From contig OZ007575.1 of NCBI GenBank assembly GCA_963931925.1, positions 40,657,846-40,721,845 of the forward strand: 64,000 nt of DNA, given 5' to 3'. This document shows, piece by piece, positions 47,701 through 59,145 of this stretch. Origin of the DNA: Onchidella celtica. Lineage: Eukaryota; Mollusca; Gastropoda; Systellommatophora; Onchidiidae. A program made the position numbers and the translations under genes. Position 1 is the stretch's first letter. Each line of letters starts with the position of its first letter. The notes under the pieces were generated by a model. It was not told where the DNA came from and did no database searches. It saw only the letters and a program-made list of their open reading frames with translations.

Positions 47701-50700
47701 AAACTCCTACACGAGAGAAAACAAGAAAAATGTCATATCTTACCTTGGCACCACATTCAGCGTTCTTGTGCATGCAGAAACCAATAAAAACGGGATCTGC
47801 CATTTTGACAAGAATGTTGTCTACGCAGTACACATGGACATATTTGATTCCCCTTCTTGATAGATCATCTAGAACACCCTCATCTCTCAGTGCCTGGTAC
47901 AGCCCACCATTGCCAGCTTTGTGGACACAACAAACAAGTTTGATCAACACAGGTGATAAATGTCCAAGTTGAGTACGAAATTTGATGGCATTTTGGTTCA
48001 CAATTTTCAACATCTCAAGGCATGGTCGCCTAAACATCATAATGGGCCCCTGGGCAGATTCTTTTGTAATGTGCAATATTTTCTTCCCCGTTTCCAAAAC
48101 CAATCTACATTTGCATGCATGGGATCCCTAAACCCTTGGAGCCCCTGAGCAACTGCCTAGTGTGCATAAGCGTTAAGACAGCTCTGTCTCAAGTCTGCAT
48201 ATGAACAAGGTGGGAGTAAAAAAGTGTATGGATGGAACAGTTCGAGTTGTTAGACCGAACATAATAAAATGGACTGTACCTATAGATGGAACAGTTCAAA
48301 TTGTTAGATTGAACATAACAAAATGTACTGTAACTTATGGATGGAACAGTTTGCTGGTGGTTCTAGAAATTATATTGATCGCCTAACTTCAACCATCATC
48401 ATAACCCCTACACATGAATATAAAGTAAAATAAGTGCAACAGGATGACACAGGCAAAATAACCAGATACAGTTAAAAGGCCGGAAAAAAAACAACCAGTT
48501 AAATGATGAAAGAAGTTCTGTCAAAGATAACTATGCATGACAGACTGTGGACTCTCAAAACAAAAGTAATTGTATGCTGATGACACCTCATCATCTTTGC
48601 CTACATTGATAATGGAAAGGTATTGAACATTTTCAAATGTTTCTCTTGAACTTACAGCATGGTGATATACAATCTCATAAAAAGCATCTCTGATCGTAAT
48701 GATAAGTTATCTATTTGTTCATATGGAGACCAAGTTATTCCTACCCGGAGCCAAGGCCACTTTGGACGGAGATTCCAGAATGATTTTGCCCTCAAAATCA
48801 AAGCATGGGAGTAAACTTTGCTCAAACAGGACGACATTCTCTTTCTTCAGACCAAAAAAGTTGTGTTTCTGAAAGAAAGTGTTTGTGGCTCCTTTGGTGT
48901 GCTCACTGGTCATGATGTACCTGTAAAGAGTACATAGATAAACGGTGAGTAACAACAGGGCTTGGTACATTGTTCTAGTGAGGGCAAAAAATATGACATT
49001 GTGAAATAGGGTAGAAGATTTAAAAGGAAAAAAGAAATAACTACATATACAATATTCTGTCTCTTAAGAAGAAACACTAAGAAAACTGGAAGCAACAGAA
49101 ATGTGGTTTCTGAGAAGAATGCTTAAAATTCCATGGACTGCAAGGAAGACAAATGAAGAAGTGTTGAGACAAACAGATGAAAAGAGGACACCCCTAAACA
49201 AGGTCAGAAAAAGACAGGGAATATTCTTTGGACATGTAATGAGAAGACGAGGACTAGAACATTTAGTAACAACAGGGAAATTCAATGGAAGAAGAAGCCG
49301 GGGACGACAACGCATAAAGATGCAGGACGACCTAAAGTTTTGGCTGGGAATGCACACCACCAACGACGTCATCAGGGCTACGGAAGATCGCGAGAGATGG
49401 AGGGTCATAATGATGATTGTTGGTCGGCTCTTGGAATTTGTTATAACTAGCCTGTAAGATTGTTGTTGTTGTAAGGGGACAGTAGTATTTTATACAGAAA
49501 GAAGCTGTGTAAAACTTCAATATGTATACAGATAGTGTCACTGTAACTGCTGGAGGTCAGGGGTTGGTTTTTTTGGCAGGTTTTTGCACCCTAAGATGCC
49601 CAACAGATAGGTTGGGAGGCTCGACGTGGGGCAGTCTCAGTGTGCAATAATCAAATTTACAAACCCGTCCTTTTTTACTGCTAAATTCATTAAGGAGATT
49701 TTGCTCCCTTCGGATCATCTATTTGCTGATTACCTCCTCCTCTCTCTCCATGCCACTGCTGCACTTTGTCTCATTCAGTTAGGAGTTGGTTAGGACATTA
49801 ACAGAACTAACATAAACAGCCACTTTAGAGCGGACATCTGCAGTTTAAGACTTTTATCATTGTTGTGGCCTCAGGACTAACAATGAAGGCTTCTTTTGAT
49901 GAAGTGGGAAAGTGGGAAGAGTTCACCCTTAGGTTCTGTATAGACCAGGGGCAAGTAGAAAAGTAACAAACATTTTCAGTAACAGATTTCATTACCTCTT
50001 TGTTTTTCAAACAGCAACAAAAACATGAAAAATACAAAAAAGATGAACTAACAGGATGTCACAGTACTGACGGTATTGTCTAAACATATTCATATTTAAC
50101 AAGTTGGACTGACTCACTGAAGGGCTACAAAAAAAAAAAAAAGTATAGTGAGCTCGGGGGGGAAAAAATGTTTACATAGAAAGTTATAACTGACCAGTGA
50201 ACACAGCTCAGTATTTCCTCTATTTGGCTTTGTAATTAGAGACTACATTCCCCTTACAACAGCTTCAAAGACTAGTCTAGTTTTAATGAGGTTCCAAAAG
50301 CTGACGGATATGTTATATATATCAAAGGCGGACAAGGTGGTCTAGAGGCAAGATGCTCGCCTCTTATGCCAAGGGTATCGGGTTCAAAACTCGGCCAGTG
50401 CAGGCATGTTGGAAGTTTGGGATTTTTCTCATATTTTTGTGTCCCTGATCCTATTGGGGAGGTAGGATCGAATACCTAGTCTTCTCAGATAAGGACGAAA
50501 AAATTCGGAGGGCCCGTGTGCACGTTGCACACCTTAAAGATATCTTGGCAGTTGGAAATTGTACAAAGCAGGCTGAGCAGGCTGAACAGGCCGCTGCCCG
50601 GGCAAAATTATAATTAATAGATTAAATTTATCCATGCCACGCCCCCCCCCCCCAACAAAAATTTATTATTCATTAATAAATATATATTCAAATATTATTA

Positions 50701-53179
50701 TAATACTTTATAATACTTGTGAACTGTTGTGAGTTGTGGAACTGCGCCTAACAGGCTGCATTACAATTTGCTCTGAGATAGAGAGAGGTTAGAGAGAGAG
50801 GTAGAGAGAGAGGGAGAGAGAAAGAAAGAGAGAGGGAGAGATGCAAATCGAGAGAACAAGACTTTCTGTAAAGTGCCTAACGCGAACGTGTTTGGATTAG
50901 GCGCTATTATAAATGATCTCCATTATTATTATTATTATTATATATTACATGACACAGTCGATGTAATACCATGCACCTTAACATTCGCAAGATTTCAGTT
51001 GTAACTTGAACTTAACATAATATTCAATAGAGTACATACAAATAAATCCTGCAAAACCCACCATGGAATTTCACACTGATTGCCAGTGTTTTTTTCTGCC
51101 AGTCTCTGGAGTTTAAGGATTCTCTCTGCCTGTAGTTGGTACAATGTTTTGCCTGAAGGGAGACCAACATTGTACATCCCTTTGGGATACTGAACTCCCA
51201 GTCGAGTGCCCTGGCCCCCGGCCAGTAACAAGACAGCTACTTCACTTTTGCCCACAGCTGTTAAACCTGAGGAAAAACCACAGAAAATGTCAAAATTTGT
51301 GTTCATATATCATGGTTTGGCTAAACAGAAAAATAAAAATGATTACATACAATAAGATAAAATAAATCCACTTGCTCAAACTGGAAAGTCTACAATTGTT
51401 ACGGTGACTTAACATATAAACATGAAAATTTAAACACATAGAATAATATAGCATACATCAAAATTAAGACATTGTACGTACATTTAAGAAAATGAAAATA
51501 TGTTACAAGCATTATGTTGTTAGACCAAACTTTATGATGTCTCTTTAGTTATATGTAGAAACAAAGCAACCATGCAGCAAATTCACAAGACGAAAACAAT
51601 GAAAGAAGTACCACAATGTGAAATTAAATGTCATAAACAAAAACAGACGCACAGAAGAAAATATTCCCTCAAATTCTGATAACCCTTTTTTTTATCACCA
51701 TCAAATCTAAAATCAGTATCTAAAATCTGCTTTAACTGCAAGACTGATAAGAATGATATGGTTTGAAAATTTGAAAATGGTTTGAAATATCACTAACTTT
51801 TACAGAGGCTATATAAATAATGAACCATGCAAATCAACAACTAAAATGATGAAATCTTTAATCGTCTGAGGCAAACATCAGTAATCATTTCATTTTCTTA
51901 TCCAACGGTGCAGCTCAGATACTGGTAAATTAAAAGGTAAGGAAACAGTGAAAAGTTTTTGACATGGCTTCATAAAGTAATCTATTTCTAACCTATATTT
52001 CTCGACAAAATATTTTTTAAAAACACAAAAAAATCGATGGGGCTGCAGCATGGCTTACATCACTGGCGGATGAGGAGTGGCAACAGCCGCAGTTAAGTAA
52101 TAGAAGCTGGTCAGGTGATTTTTCATTTTCATAAATTTTTTTTCTTTATCTGAAGGGTTAAAGATGGGCAAGCGAAATTTTACTCTTCCATTTCTAGATT
52201 TTTGGAATTTATGGCAAAGCTTTATTTTTCGTTTGTTTCTAACATACGGCTTTGCGACATAGTTTTCTCTCTGTCTTATTTTCTTTTTTTGCCACATGAT
52301 AACTTACCTATATTTCTGTACTTCTGAATCAAGTCGTCAGAACTTCTGGCCACGCTTCCACATACGCTGTTCTCTAGAGGTTCAAGATGGTCATCTATCT
52401 TTTCACTGGCCTCTTTCAGTGACAAATCTGCCTGTCGGAAATACCCATTGGCTTCCTGGGGGAACAATTTATCACAGATTAACCAAGATCACAGTGACCA
52501 CAATGAGAAAGAGGTAGACAATATCACAATGACATGTATTAATTAAAGTTTCACTCTGGCCTATTATAATAACGGCTGGGTCGCACAGTAGGCAGTTCCC
52601 TAAACACTGTTCACTGGACCCAGATGCTCAGTAGATACTGCTGCCTGGCAAGTTATGTAATCCTTGTGTTTGGCTTAAAAAAACCAAAAGTGAACTCAGG
52701 GATGCACCAAGATGGTGAGCTTCATCCATCTCACCTGCCTACAACTGGAAGGGGTGGTCCTGCATGCCTAAATTTTTCTGTCATTCTATTCCACATTTAG
52801 ACATAATTCAAGATTCTGAAATATGCAATCATTTGAACTTTCACTAAAGTTCCAAATTTCAAACTTGTTTTTCTCAATTTAATGATTTTGGACATGAAAC
52901 ATTCTGGTTGCCAACTCTCGATATGTCCATATAAACCGTCTTATAACTAAAATGCAAAGTTTCCACTTGGAGGACTAATAAACCTACTACATGTAGTACT
53001 ATTCTGGATTTCCAAACACTTTGGTATGCACTGACCTTCAGATTGATGTGAGAAATCTCTGTGGCCAAGGCTTGCTGTTGGTCTGTGGTCAACTTCTCCC
53101 AGTACTGCAGGAGGTGACCTTGACCTGCTCCCTCACATGCCTGCCTCAAGCTGTTGATGTCCATTCTGATGTCTGTCAT
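38666..53179 (-). CDS. UAP1: UDP-N-acetylglucosamine pyrophosphorylase, complete, ten exons
   Basis: UAP1 makes UDP-GlcNAc (also UDP-GalNAc) from the sugar 1-phosphate and UTP in the cytosol; the product feeds chitin, N-glycan, O-GlcNAc and GPI synthesis. Exons (minus strand): 53179/53164-53036, 52455-52308, 51266-51062, 48920-48745, 47916-47744, 47338-47145, 46571-46428, 43259-43074, 39708-39639, 38770-38666; all phases agree. From the second ATG it is 509 aa, normal for the family (505-522 in human). Hallmarks: nucleotide-binding [18 protein letters not shown] (about 105-122), [72 protein letters not shown] and [17 protein letters not shown]. No break or missing motif was seen. Confidence 0.96.
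39639..39708 (-). CDS. UAP1: UAP1 exon 9
   Basis: Residues 452-475 ([23 protein letters not shown]). Acceptor TTTACCACAG|T, donor GAGAG|GTAAAG, phase 0 out. The Gln/Asp-rich start is not conserved in the family. Confidence 0.92.
41076..41301. mobile_element. Possible 226-bp TTAA-type MITE
   Basis: Left end TCAACTCTTTGTGTGCCA; right end complement TTAACTCTGTGTGCCA. These are near-perfect inverted ends, with TTAA kept only on the right. An internal imperfect repeat (CGATATATCAGTAATTGGCA) appears twice. In UAP1 intron 8. Confidence 0.4.
42251..42664 (-). mobile_element. tRNA-like SINE, copy 2
   Basis: Full-length on the minus strand: tail side TCCCATTTGGGAAATTTGCC, head side GGGATTTGAACCCGGTACCC (box B complement) and CTAGACAACCGTGTCCCC. 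A 20-base poly-G tract at 42362-42381 interrupts the tail half. Confidence 0.8.
42684..42972 (+). mobile_element. tRNA-like SINE, copy 3 (5'-truncated)
   Basis: Begins inside the body at GAGTACCTAGTCTTCTTGGA and runs to the tail TTCCCAAATGGGATTAAAGT. It lies 20 bp from copy 2 in the opposite orientation. In UAP1 intron 8. Confidence 0.78.
43074..43259 (-). CDS. UAP1: UAP1 exon 8
   Basis: Residues 390-452 ([47 protein letters not shown]). Acceptor TGTGTCAG|G, donor AGAG|GTAAAG. As I recall, the human AGX2 isoform has its extra 17 residues near residue 454, at or close to this junction. Confidence 0.95.
43260..46427. other. UAP1 intron 7
   Basis: AT-rich, with a poly-G tract near 45947-45961. 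No other element recognised. Confidence 0.6.
46428..46571 (-). CDS. UAP1: UAP1 exon 7
   Basis: Residues 342-390 ([36 protein letters not shown]). Acceptor TTATTGCAG|G, donor CTCA|GTAAGT. Its longest open frame is short, so it is easily missed. Confidence 0.94.
47145..47338 (-). CDS. UAP1: UAP1 exon 6
   Basis: Residues 278-342 ([47 protein letters not shown]). Acceptor GTGTGCAG|GTA, donor CCG|GTAAGT. Confidence 0.96.
47744..47916 (-). CDS. UAP1: UAP1 exon 5
   Basis: Residues 220-277 ([41 protein letters not shown]). Carries the GNGG and CVDNIL substrate-site motifs. Donor AAG|GTAAGA, phase 0. Confidence 0.96.
48228..48351. repeat. Minisatellite, about 54-55-bp unit, 2.3 copies
   Basis: Units beginning ATGGATGGAACAGTT start at 48228, 48282 and 48337, in UAP1 intron 4. 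Confidence 0.8.
48745..48920 (-). CDS. UAP1: UAP1 exon 4
   Basis: Residues 161-220 ([34 protein letters not shown]). Acceptor CTCTTTACAG|G, donor CCGG|GTAGGA. Confidence 0.95.
49077..49425 (+). mobile_element. Non-LTR retrotransposon 3' fragment (reverse transcriptase C-terminus)
   Basis: Plus-strand frame reads [45 protein letters not shown] and [11 protein letters not shown], and ends near an ATGATGAT tail. Frame intact, 5'-truncated. In UAP1 intron 3, antisense to the gene. Confidence 0.85.
50331..50654 (+). mobile_element. tRNA-like SINE, copy 4 (tail lost)
   Basis: Head GACAAGGTGGTCTAGAGGCA and box B-like GGGTTCAAAACTC match copy 1 closely. The body runs to about 50640 and then meets a poly-C tract in place of the usual tail. 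In UAP1 intron 3, antisense to the gene. Confidence 0.8.
50863..50942 (+). repeat. Short-element 3' end with (ATT)n tail, copy 1
   Basis: TTTCTGTAAAGTGCCTAACG ... GGCGCTATTATAAAT followed by (ATT)n. It shares this layout with 59073-59145. Probably the 3' end of a second SINE family; a GA-rich microsatellite (about 50770-50840) lies just upstream. Confidence 0.55.
51062..51266 (-). CDS. UAP1: UAP1 exon 3 (catalytic nucleotide-binding motif)
   Basis: Residues 93-161, holding [18 protein letters not shown] and [16 protein letters not shown]. Acceptor TTTCCTCAG|GT, donor CATG|GTGGGT, leaving phase 2 inside the Trp codon of EIPW. Confidence 0.96.
52308..52455 (-). CDS. UAP1: UAP1 exon 2
   Basis: Residues 44-93 ([20 protein letters not shown] ... 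[10 protein letters not shown]). The least conserved part of the protein. Acceptor TTCCCCCAG|GAA, donor ATAG|GTAAGT. Confidence 0.92.
53036..53179 (-). CDS. UAP1: UAP1 exon 1 with two in-frame ATGs
   Basis: Two ATGs, at 53179-53177 (MTDIR...) and 53164-53162 ([20 protein letters not shown]). The second aligns with the usual UAP1 start and has A at -3 and G at +4; the first has T at -3. The second is the likelier start, with the first perhaps used weakly. Donor AAG|GTCAGT, phase 0. Confidence 0.9.
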
Positions 53180-55980
53180 GAATGTTATAGCCAAACACCT
53201 TCTTCCCGCCTTTTACTTTACAACTTTGCACCAGTCAAACTCTCTCAAAGTTCTCAAGTAGTACTTCAATTGTATTGTGAGGCAGCAAATTCTTGTCCAC
53301 AACTTATAGCGAATGTAAATTTTGCTAATAAAAATTAGTAACTTGTTATGGAATGGACTCTCTACAAACTCTTCTGGAAACTGCTACAATTCTTGGCTTC
53401 TTGCAATCACTAGTCTTCAATATCTGCTACCTGTGAAGTAGAAAATGATATGTATATAAATATATTTATGTATTGTTGAGAGGAAATCAGCATGGCCTGA
53501 AGTGGTTGGTGTTACAGTAACATTGTGTAGGTTTGGAACAGAGGCAAAACGTTTTAGTCGACGTGATGTAAATCATACCTGCGTACTCCTATATGAAGAC
53601 CCAATGTGGGGTAAGAAGGCAATGGGATGAAAACTGTAGAGAGAAGGAAAACCCATCTGAAAAGCTGCTCTGGAATTGGGGAACCGACGAATGAGTTGAT
53701 GGCTGGGTTATGACATACTGTATAAATCATGGGGTCGGACTCCAAAGTTCGGCTGAGAGCAAGATTTCATTGCGTTGTGAATGTGAAAAGGACAAGACTT
53801 TACTTTTCCGATCCAGCAGTCTTCTGAGCTTGTGCCCTTCGACTAAAACGGACAAGACAAGGGCGGTTGCTCTTGGAAATAACTAGTAATGATACGACAA
53901 AATTGTTGCTTCATAGTCATAGGGCCTATTGAGATTCGATTCACGGATGTCCTCTAAAACAGACAAAAGGCCGAACTTAACTTTGCACACGTGAAGGGCT
54001 GACGTTGGTTATTCCAGAGCTGGAATGTTAGTTGAAAGAACAAGTTGTTCGTCTATGTGCAGGTACAAACTTAAGTTCTTACAACTGGCTTCACACGTTA
54101 GTGTTTTTGGCTATTTATTTGTGTGACTGTCTTTGTCATAATGTGGGTCACGTCAGCAGCATCAGCTCGGTTCGCGGCACAAATCGTTTGTTCCTGACTG
54201 CGCTTTGACCGCCGCCTCAGTTGGCAATGTTGATAGAAAATATGTCACTCGAATTACGATCGTGGATTTACTAGTGGGGGATCAATAAACTGGCTCAAAT
54301 TAGGTTAAACTGCCATAATCACACAATACTTCAGTCACATGACTTGAAAACAAGGGGAAAACAAAGGACAACAAAGAAAAGTTTCTCATGCATATTGACA
54401 ATATTTTTTTTATTATTAATTTTTGTTTTCTTGTTGTTTATTTTATCACACTGACTGACAGCTCTTCCCAGGAAGGATCAACATCTAATTTAAGTTAAAA
54501 ATTACATTATGTTTAAAATGGATGCTGTGGATGCTTTTCTGAAGCGGCTCCCTTATTTGATACCAGCCTTTCACATCTTAATTGATTCCAGCATAAAAAA
54601 TAAATACCGCATTAACTTCCGATAACACGGATAGTAAGGCAGTGTTTTACGATACTACTGTGCAAATGCGGACACTATTTTAATGTCCAAATGATATAAA
54701 TGCAGGATTAAATGTCTCAAGACACTTTAAGTACTTCTGGTGATTTTTTTTTTTAATCAATCCCTTGACTAGCACGACCAGCCATGAATTCTCAAGAGTG
54801 CACGAACTTTTCTGACGTCTCGACGAACTCTTAAAATTTCTAGTTTGGACACGCTCCGAGGAGAAAAATAAAAGATCTCAGATATGCAAAAAGTATGTCC
54901 CGCCGCTATTACTTTTCACTCCCTCTGCTTGACAACAATTATTGTTGTCCTATTATAGCAAGACCTAAAATTCTGGACCTTTTCGTGCATTTTAAGATGA
55001 CAGAACATAAATGCAGAGTGCATAAAATTTAACATTTCGCCATACTGACTAGAATACTGCAGATTTTCACATGTAAGTAATTTTAAAACTGGTTCACATT
55101 TGCAATCCGACGGTGTTTCACACACACATTTTCGAATGACTTGAGGTGAGTGGGCACTGTGGTAGGCGAGTTCAAAGTGCAGATTACGATTATATCTGTA
55201 GTCACATGTCTGATTTTTTTATGTCTGTATTATTTTGTGAAGTGATATGTTGTATGAGAAAATTAAGCAGTGCCTACCTAGTTGTTTGTTTGCTTTTTTT
55301 TTCTATCACACCCTTATGACACAGGTGCAGCAAAGGCCACTTATCACAACGTGCGATTAGAATATCCGAGGAGATAAATTCTGTTTGTTTTCTACCTGTT
55401 AGTGTCCAGTACTACATGATCACTGTGGTGCAGGTTAATGCTTCACACACGCCACTGATATAGTAGTCGCTTGGAGTCCCTGCACGATCCAAAACATTGT
55501 GTGAATAAACATACACATTAATGGCAGTTCATTTTCCGATCAGAAACTCATCCTTGCTATTTCAGCAGCTGTGCCTTCTTCCCCCCACCCCCTCCAATCA
55601 ATGGAATAATGTGCAGGAGCGTTGTCTTGAGGTGGTTGGGTAAGTTCATGAAGCGGACAGAGGGAAACAGGGAAATAAAGCAGTGGCAGCGGCGTTACCT
55701 CCAGGCGGGAAAAGGGGGGGGGGGAGCAGTTGCAAGGGCAAGGGATGAAGCCGTATGACATGGCTGACCGGCAGCGAGCTAAGAGTTAGATTCGGGAGGC
55801 TTGGTACAGACTATATATCCCTAATCAACGACCTGACCTCTAACACACAAGGCGTTGCTTCAAAACCAGGAATATTCCATGCATAATTACGCGTAATGCT
55901 CTCTGATGAGTGCTGGGGTAGAATTGAGGGGAATGGAAGAAGAAACCATTACCGTCAGACATTAGGTTAGACTTAAACTT
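53180..55980. other. UAP1 5' region and intergenic sequence
   Basis: No coding exon recognised. A small CpG-richer patch at about 54130-54260 is a possible UAP1 promoter; a 5'UTR intron ending near TTTTTATTAG (about 53325) is also possible. Both are weak inferences. Confidence 0.3.
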
Positions 55981-55993
55981 TCGCAGTATTCAA

Positions 55994-55994
<1 letters not shown>

Positions 55995-56058
<64 letters not shown>

Positions 56059-56081
56059 TACATACATACATACATACATAT
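55995..56081. repeat. Compound microsatellite (CT)n(CA)n(CATA)n
   Basis: About 22 CT, then about 10 CA, then about 5 CATA units. Confidence 0.9.
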
Positions 56082-57156
56082 ATTGGCGCTGACTCAGAAA
56101 ATTTCCACAAATCGGGTTCTGCTTCCGTAAATTGACCGATTTGTTGCTGTCTCGCTATGAATATCGTTCTGTCAAACTCGAGACATTCCTGTGATTTTTT
56201 TTTTCTCTCTCATCTGTACATTTAAACATCAATGGGCCTCGCTGCAATCTGCGGTTGTTGGGCAAATATTATTATCGGTTAGAAATACTTGATCAGCTTG
56301 CCCAGAGCTCGGTCATCTATCTTAACGTGCTGGAAATTGAAATCCACTCCCTTGCTTTGACAAAATCCCAAGTCCCTCCACCCCCCCCCTTTTTTTGTAA
56401 AAATCTTTGGAAAAAAAAAAAAAAACTTGGACCATAATTTGTGAATCCCGCCTTCATGAGAATGTTGCCCACACTGGCCATGACAGCTTGGACCAGAATT
56501 TATGAATCCCGTCTAAATACTATTATGTAAACAGTTCAAAGTGAACCGCAGACAGATAACAGTTTTATGGCATGTCCGTTCAGTAGTGTATATCTATGGG
56601 CATGTCAGGCATTCAGCCCATATTGACATTTCTTCTCGTAATCTCAAGTACTTGTACATAATTCTGTAGTGGTCTGAACTCATCGAGAATTTTCTCAGAG
56701 ACAGAAATATTGCAGGAAAACGGAAAGGCATCGACAGCCTGAGAATGGAAGCCCACCGCCCACTGAATACAACGATATGCTGATGTTTCACCCACTTCCA
56801 AGCAAGATGCCTGTAGTTTACAAAATGCCTCGACCCACAGGAGTGTTGTATATTATGGGTTATATTGATTCCTGAATGACAAAAGAAAATCGTTTCAAAA
56901 AGTGGGACCGGGAACGGGGCTGAGATCAATAAATGCTAATCCAATTCTAACACCATTTTGTATCTCTGAAAGCCAGTTGACACACTCAACTACGGCAGGT
57001 GCAACCGCTGTCACTTCTTCGAATTTTGCCAGTGTTCATCTGTCGCTTGCTGTTGTTTGTTGTTCAGGTGACATTTTCAGACCATTTTTTTTTTTTTTTG
57101 CTATCGACATTTTTCTTGCTGGGATGTCTGTCCTTTAAGTGTGTGCATGCAAACGA

Positions 57157-57241
57157 CAGACAGACAGCCAGCCAGCCAGACAGACAGACAGGTAGACAGA
57201 TAGATAGACAGGCAGGCAGACAGACAAACAGACAGACAGTC

Positions 57242-57328
<87 letters not shown>
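57157..57328. repeat. CAGA/GATA microsatellite
   Basis: Starts as imperfect CAGA, CAGC and CAGG tetramers and becomes a pure GATA array (57241-57328, about 22 units). The arrays give long Ser/Tyr/Leu/Ile open frames that are not genes. Confidence 0.92.
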
Positions 57329-57985
57329 CCCAAACTTCTTTCACTCAGAAGTTTTCCTCAAATTCCGGTCAAATAACCTACCAAACATATGCAAACTGGC
57401 ACAAACGTAATAATGATCAAACGCATTGTCGACAACCATGACTCTTTGGATTTGCTTAAATCCATGGCCCCAGTTTGACCTTGATCTTGAACCAGATGCC
57501 ATGAACTTAAGTGCAGACAAACTAGCCGTGAGAAGGTATGTTACGGCCCCCAAGGTTTATCTCTCTTCCCCAGGGAGGTCACACTTTTGACGTAATCACC
57601 CCTATATATACGGATATGATTCACTGTCTTCGCTTTCCAGTATGTTGTCTCGGGGTCTTAGCCTCTTTTCCCCTATCTTTGGAGCGGGATGACGTTATTT
57701 GTTTCTCACGGAACCCCGTCTATGGTTGCCCCCCCCCCCCGGCAAATTTTCTTGGGAGCTTCTTTATATTGTATAGAAATATGCTTATGCTTTGTCTACT
57801 GTCGTTAAAAGGAAGATGGGCCAAGCAGTGGCGGATCTACCATAAAACTAATGACGTTTAAAGCTTCAGGGCCCCAAATCCAGGAGGGGCGCTGAAGAAA
57901 CTAATGAGTGAATTTTGGGTGTTGACCTATTGTTGCTGGTTGCGAAGGGGCACCATAACAGTTCAAGCTTCAAGGTCCCCAAAAA

Positions 57986-58143
57986 TGGGATCCTACCCCC
58001 CCCCCCCCCAATAGGACCAGGGACTTGAAAATATGAGAAAAATCCAAAAATCCAATTTCCAACATGCCTGCACTGCCCGGGTTTAGAACCCGGGACCCTT
58101 GGCATGAGAGGCGAGCACCTTGCCTCTAGACCACCTTGTCCCC
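57986..58143 (-). mobile_element. tRNA-like SINE, copy 5 (head only)
   Basis: Complement of the SINE head: GGGTTTAGAACCCGGGACCC (box B), GAGGCGAGCACCTTGCCTCT and CCACCTTGTCCCC. Ends in a poly-C tract at the same internal place where copy 1 has poly-G. Confidence 0.78.
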
Positions 58144-59072
58144 GTAAAACTTGCCCTGTTTAATATTACTAGTTGGCCCGCTGACTCGGGGAATACACAG
58201 ATGTGATATGTGTAGCTGAGTTTGGATCACCAATGCGTAAACTGAGGCACAGAATGAACTTTCCTGTCATCACTGGAAGAAAATGCGTCTTTTTTTTTTT
58301 TTTTTCTCCAGCTCAAAATGTCGGAACACTTTCTTCTGTTCAACTCAGTTTGTAGCTCAAATCAACAAAAGTATAACTGAACTTCAAAACCTTTGAAATA
58401 TTATGCCCGCGTACACCTCCATGTTTTTCAGTGGTTAATATGATATTTTGTAGAAATTAAGGCTTGGCGGTTATAAAGCCTTTCATGATCACATTGGAGT
58501 CCTTACTTCCTTTGTACTATAATGTGATGATGCTCCTGATTTCTTTTATTCTTTGCTTTGTTTGGTTTCAGTCACTTTCTCTTACACCCCTTGACGCTTA
58601 TTGAACTCACTGTATGACCTCATTTTCTGTGGTTGTGTTAGTCTCGGGCCAGTTATTGACACGAGAGAGAGAAAGAGAGACACAGAGAGCGAGAGTGAGA
58701 AAGACTCTCCGACCTGAACCCATTTGAAGTAATTATAGTCACTGTCACATGACGTGAGTGTGTCACATGACTGTACTTGTACAATAATCTAGTACAACAG
58801 ATAAAACACGAATAATGCTGTATTCGTAAACCATGAAAAATGAATGGCGGAGCCCGGAGGGGGGGGGGGGGTACGAAACAGGAGATACTGCGTATCTAGG
58901 TGTTCTTACATTTGTACGAAACTAAATTTTCCTCGACTAAAGGTGAAATGAAGACTGTCCATACCCCTCGGCCCCAGTGGCAAACCTACAAGAGAGTGAG
59001 CGAGAGAAAGAAGCAGTGCAGTGTGTTGAGCGCTTCGCAGGCAGCTCCATTCTGCTCTGTGGTTGACATGTT

Positions 59073-59145
59073 GTTTCTGTAAAGCGCATAGAGCATTTTA
59101 AATGGATATGCGCTATATAAATGCTATACATTATTATTATTATTA
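59073..59145 (+). repeat. Short-element 3' end with (ATT)n tail, copy 2
   Basis: TTTCTGTAAAGCGCATAGAG ... ATATGCGCTATATAAAT, then (ATT)n. Matches the layout at 50863-50942. Confidence 0.6.

Noticed and set aside
55540-55761. 73-codon Pro/Leu-rich minus-strand frame
   Set aside because: Starts at a non-ATG-like context with a poly-G tract inside; no family resemblance.
57064-57333. 89-codon frame of Tyr-Leu-Ser-Ile repeats
   Set aside because: It is the GATA array translated.
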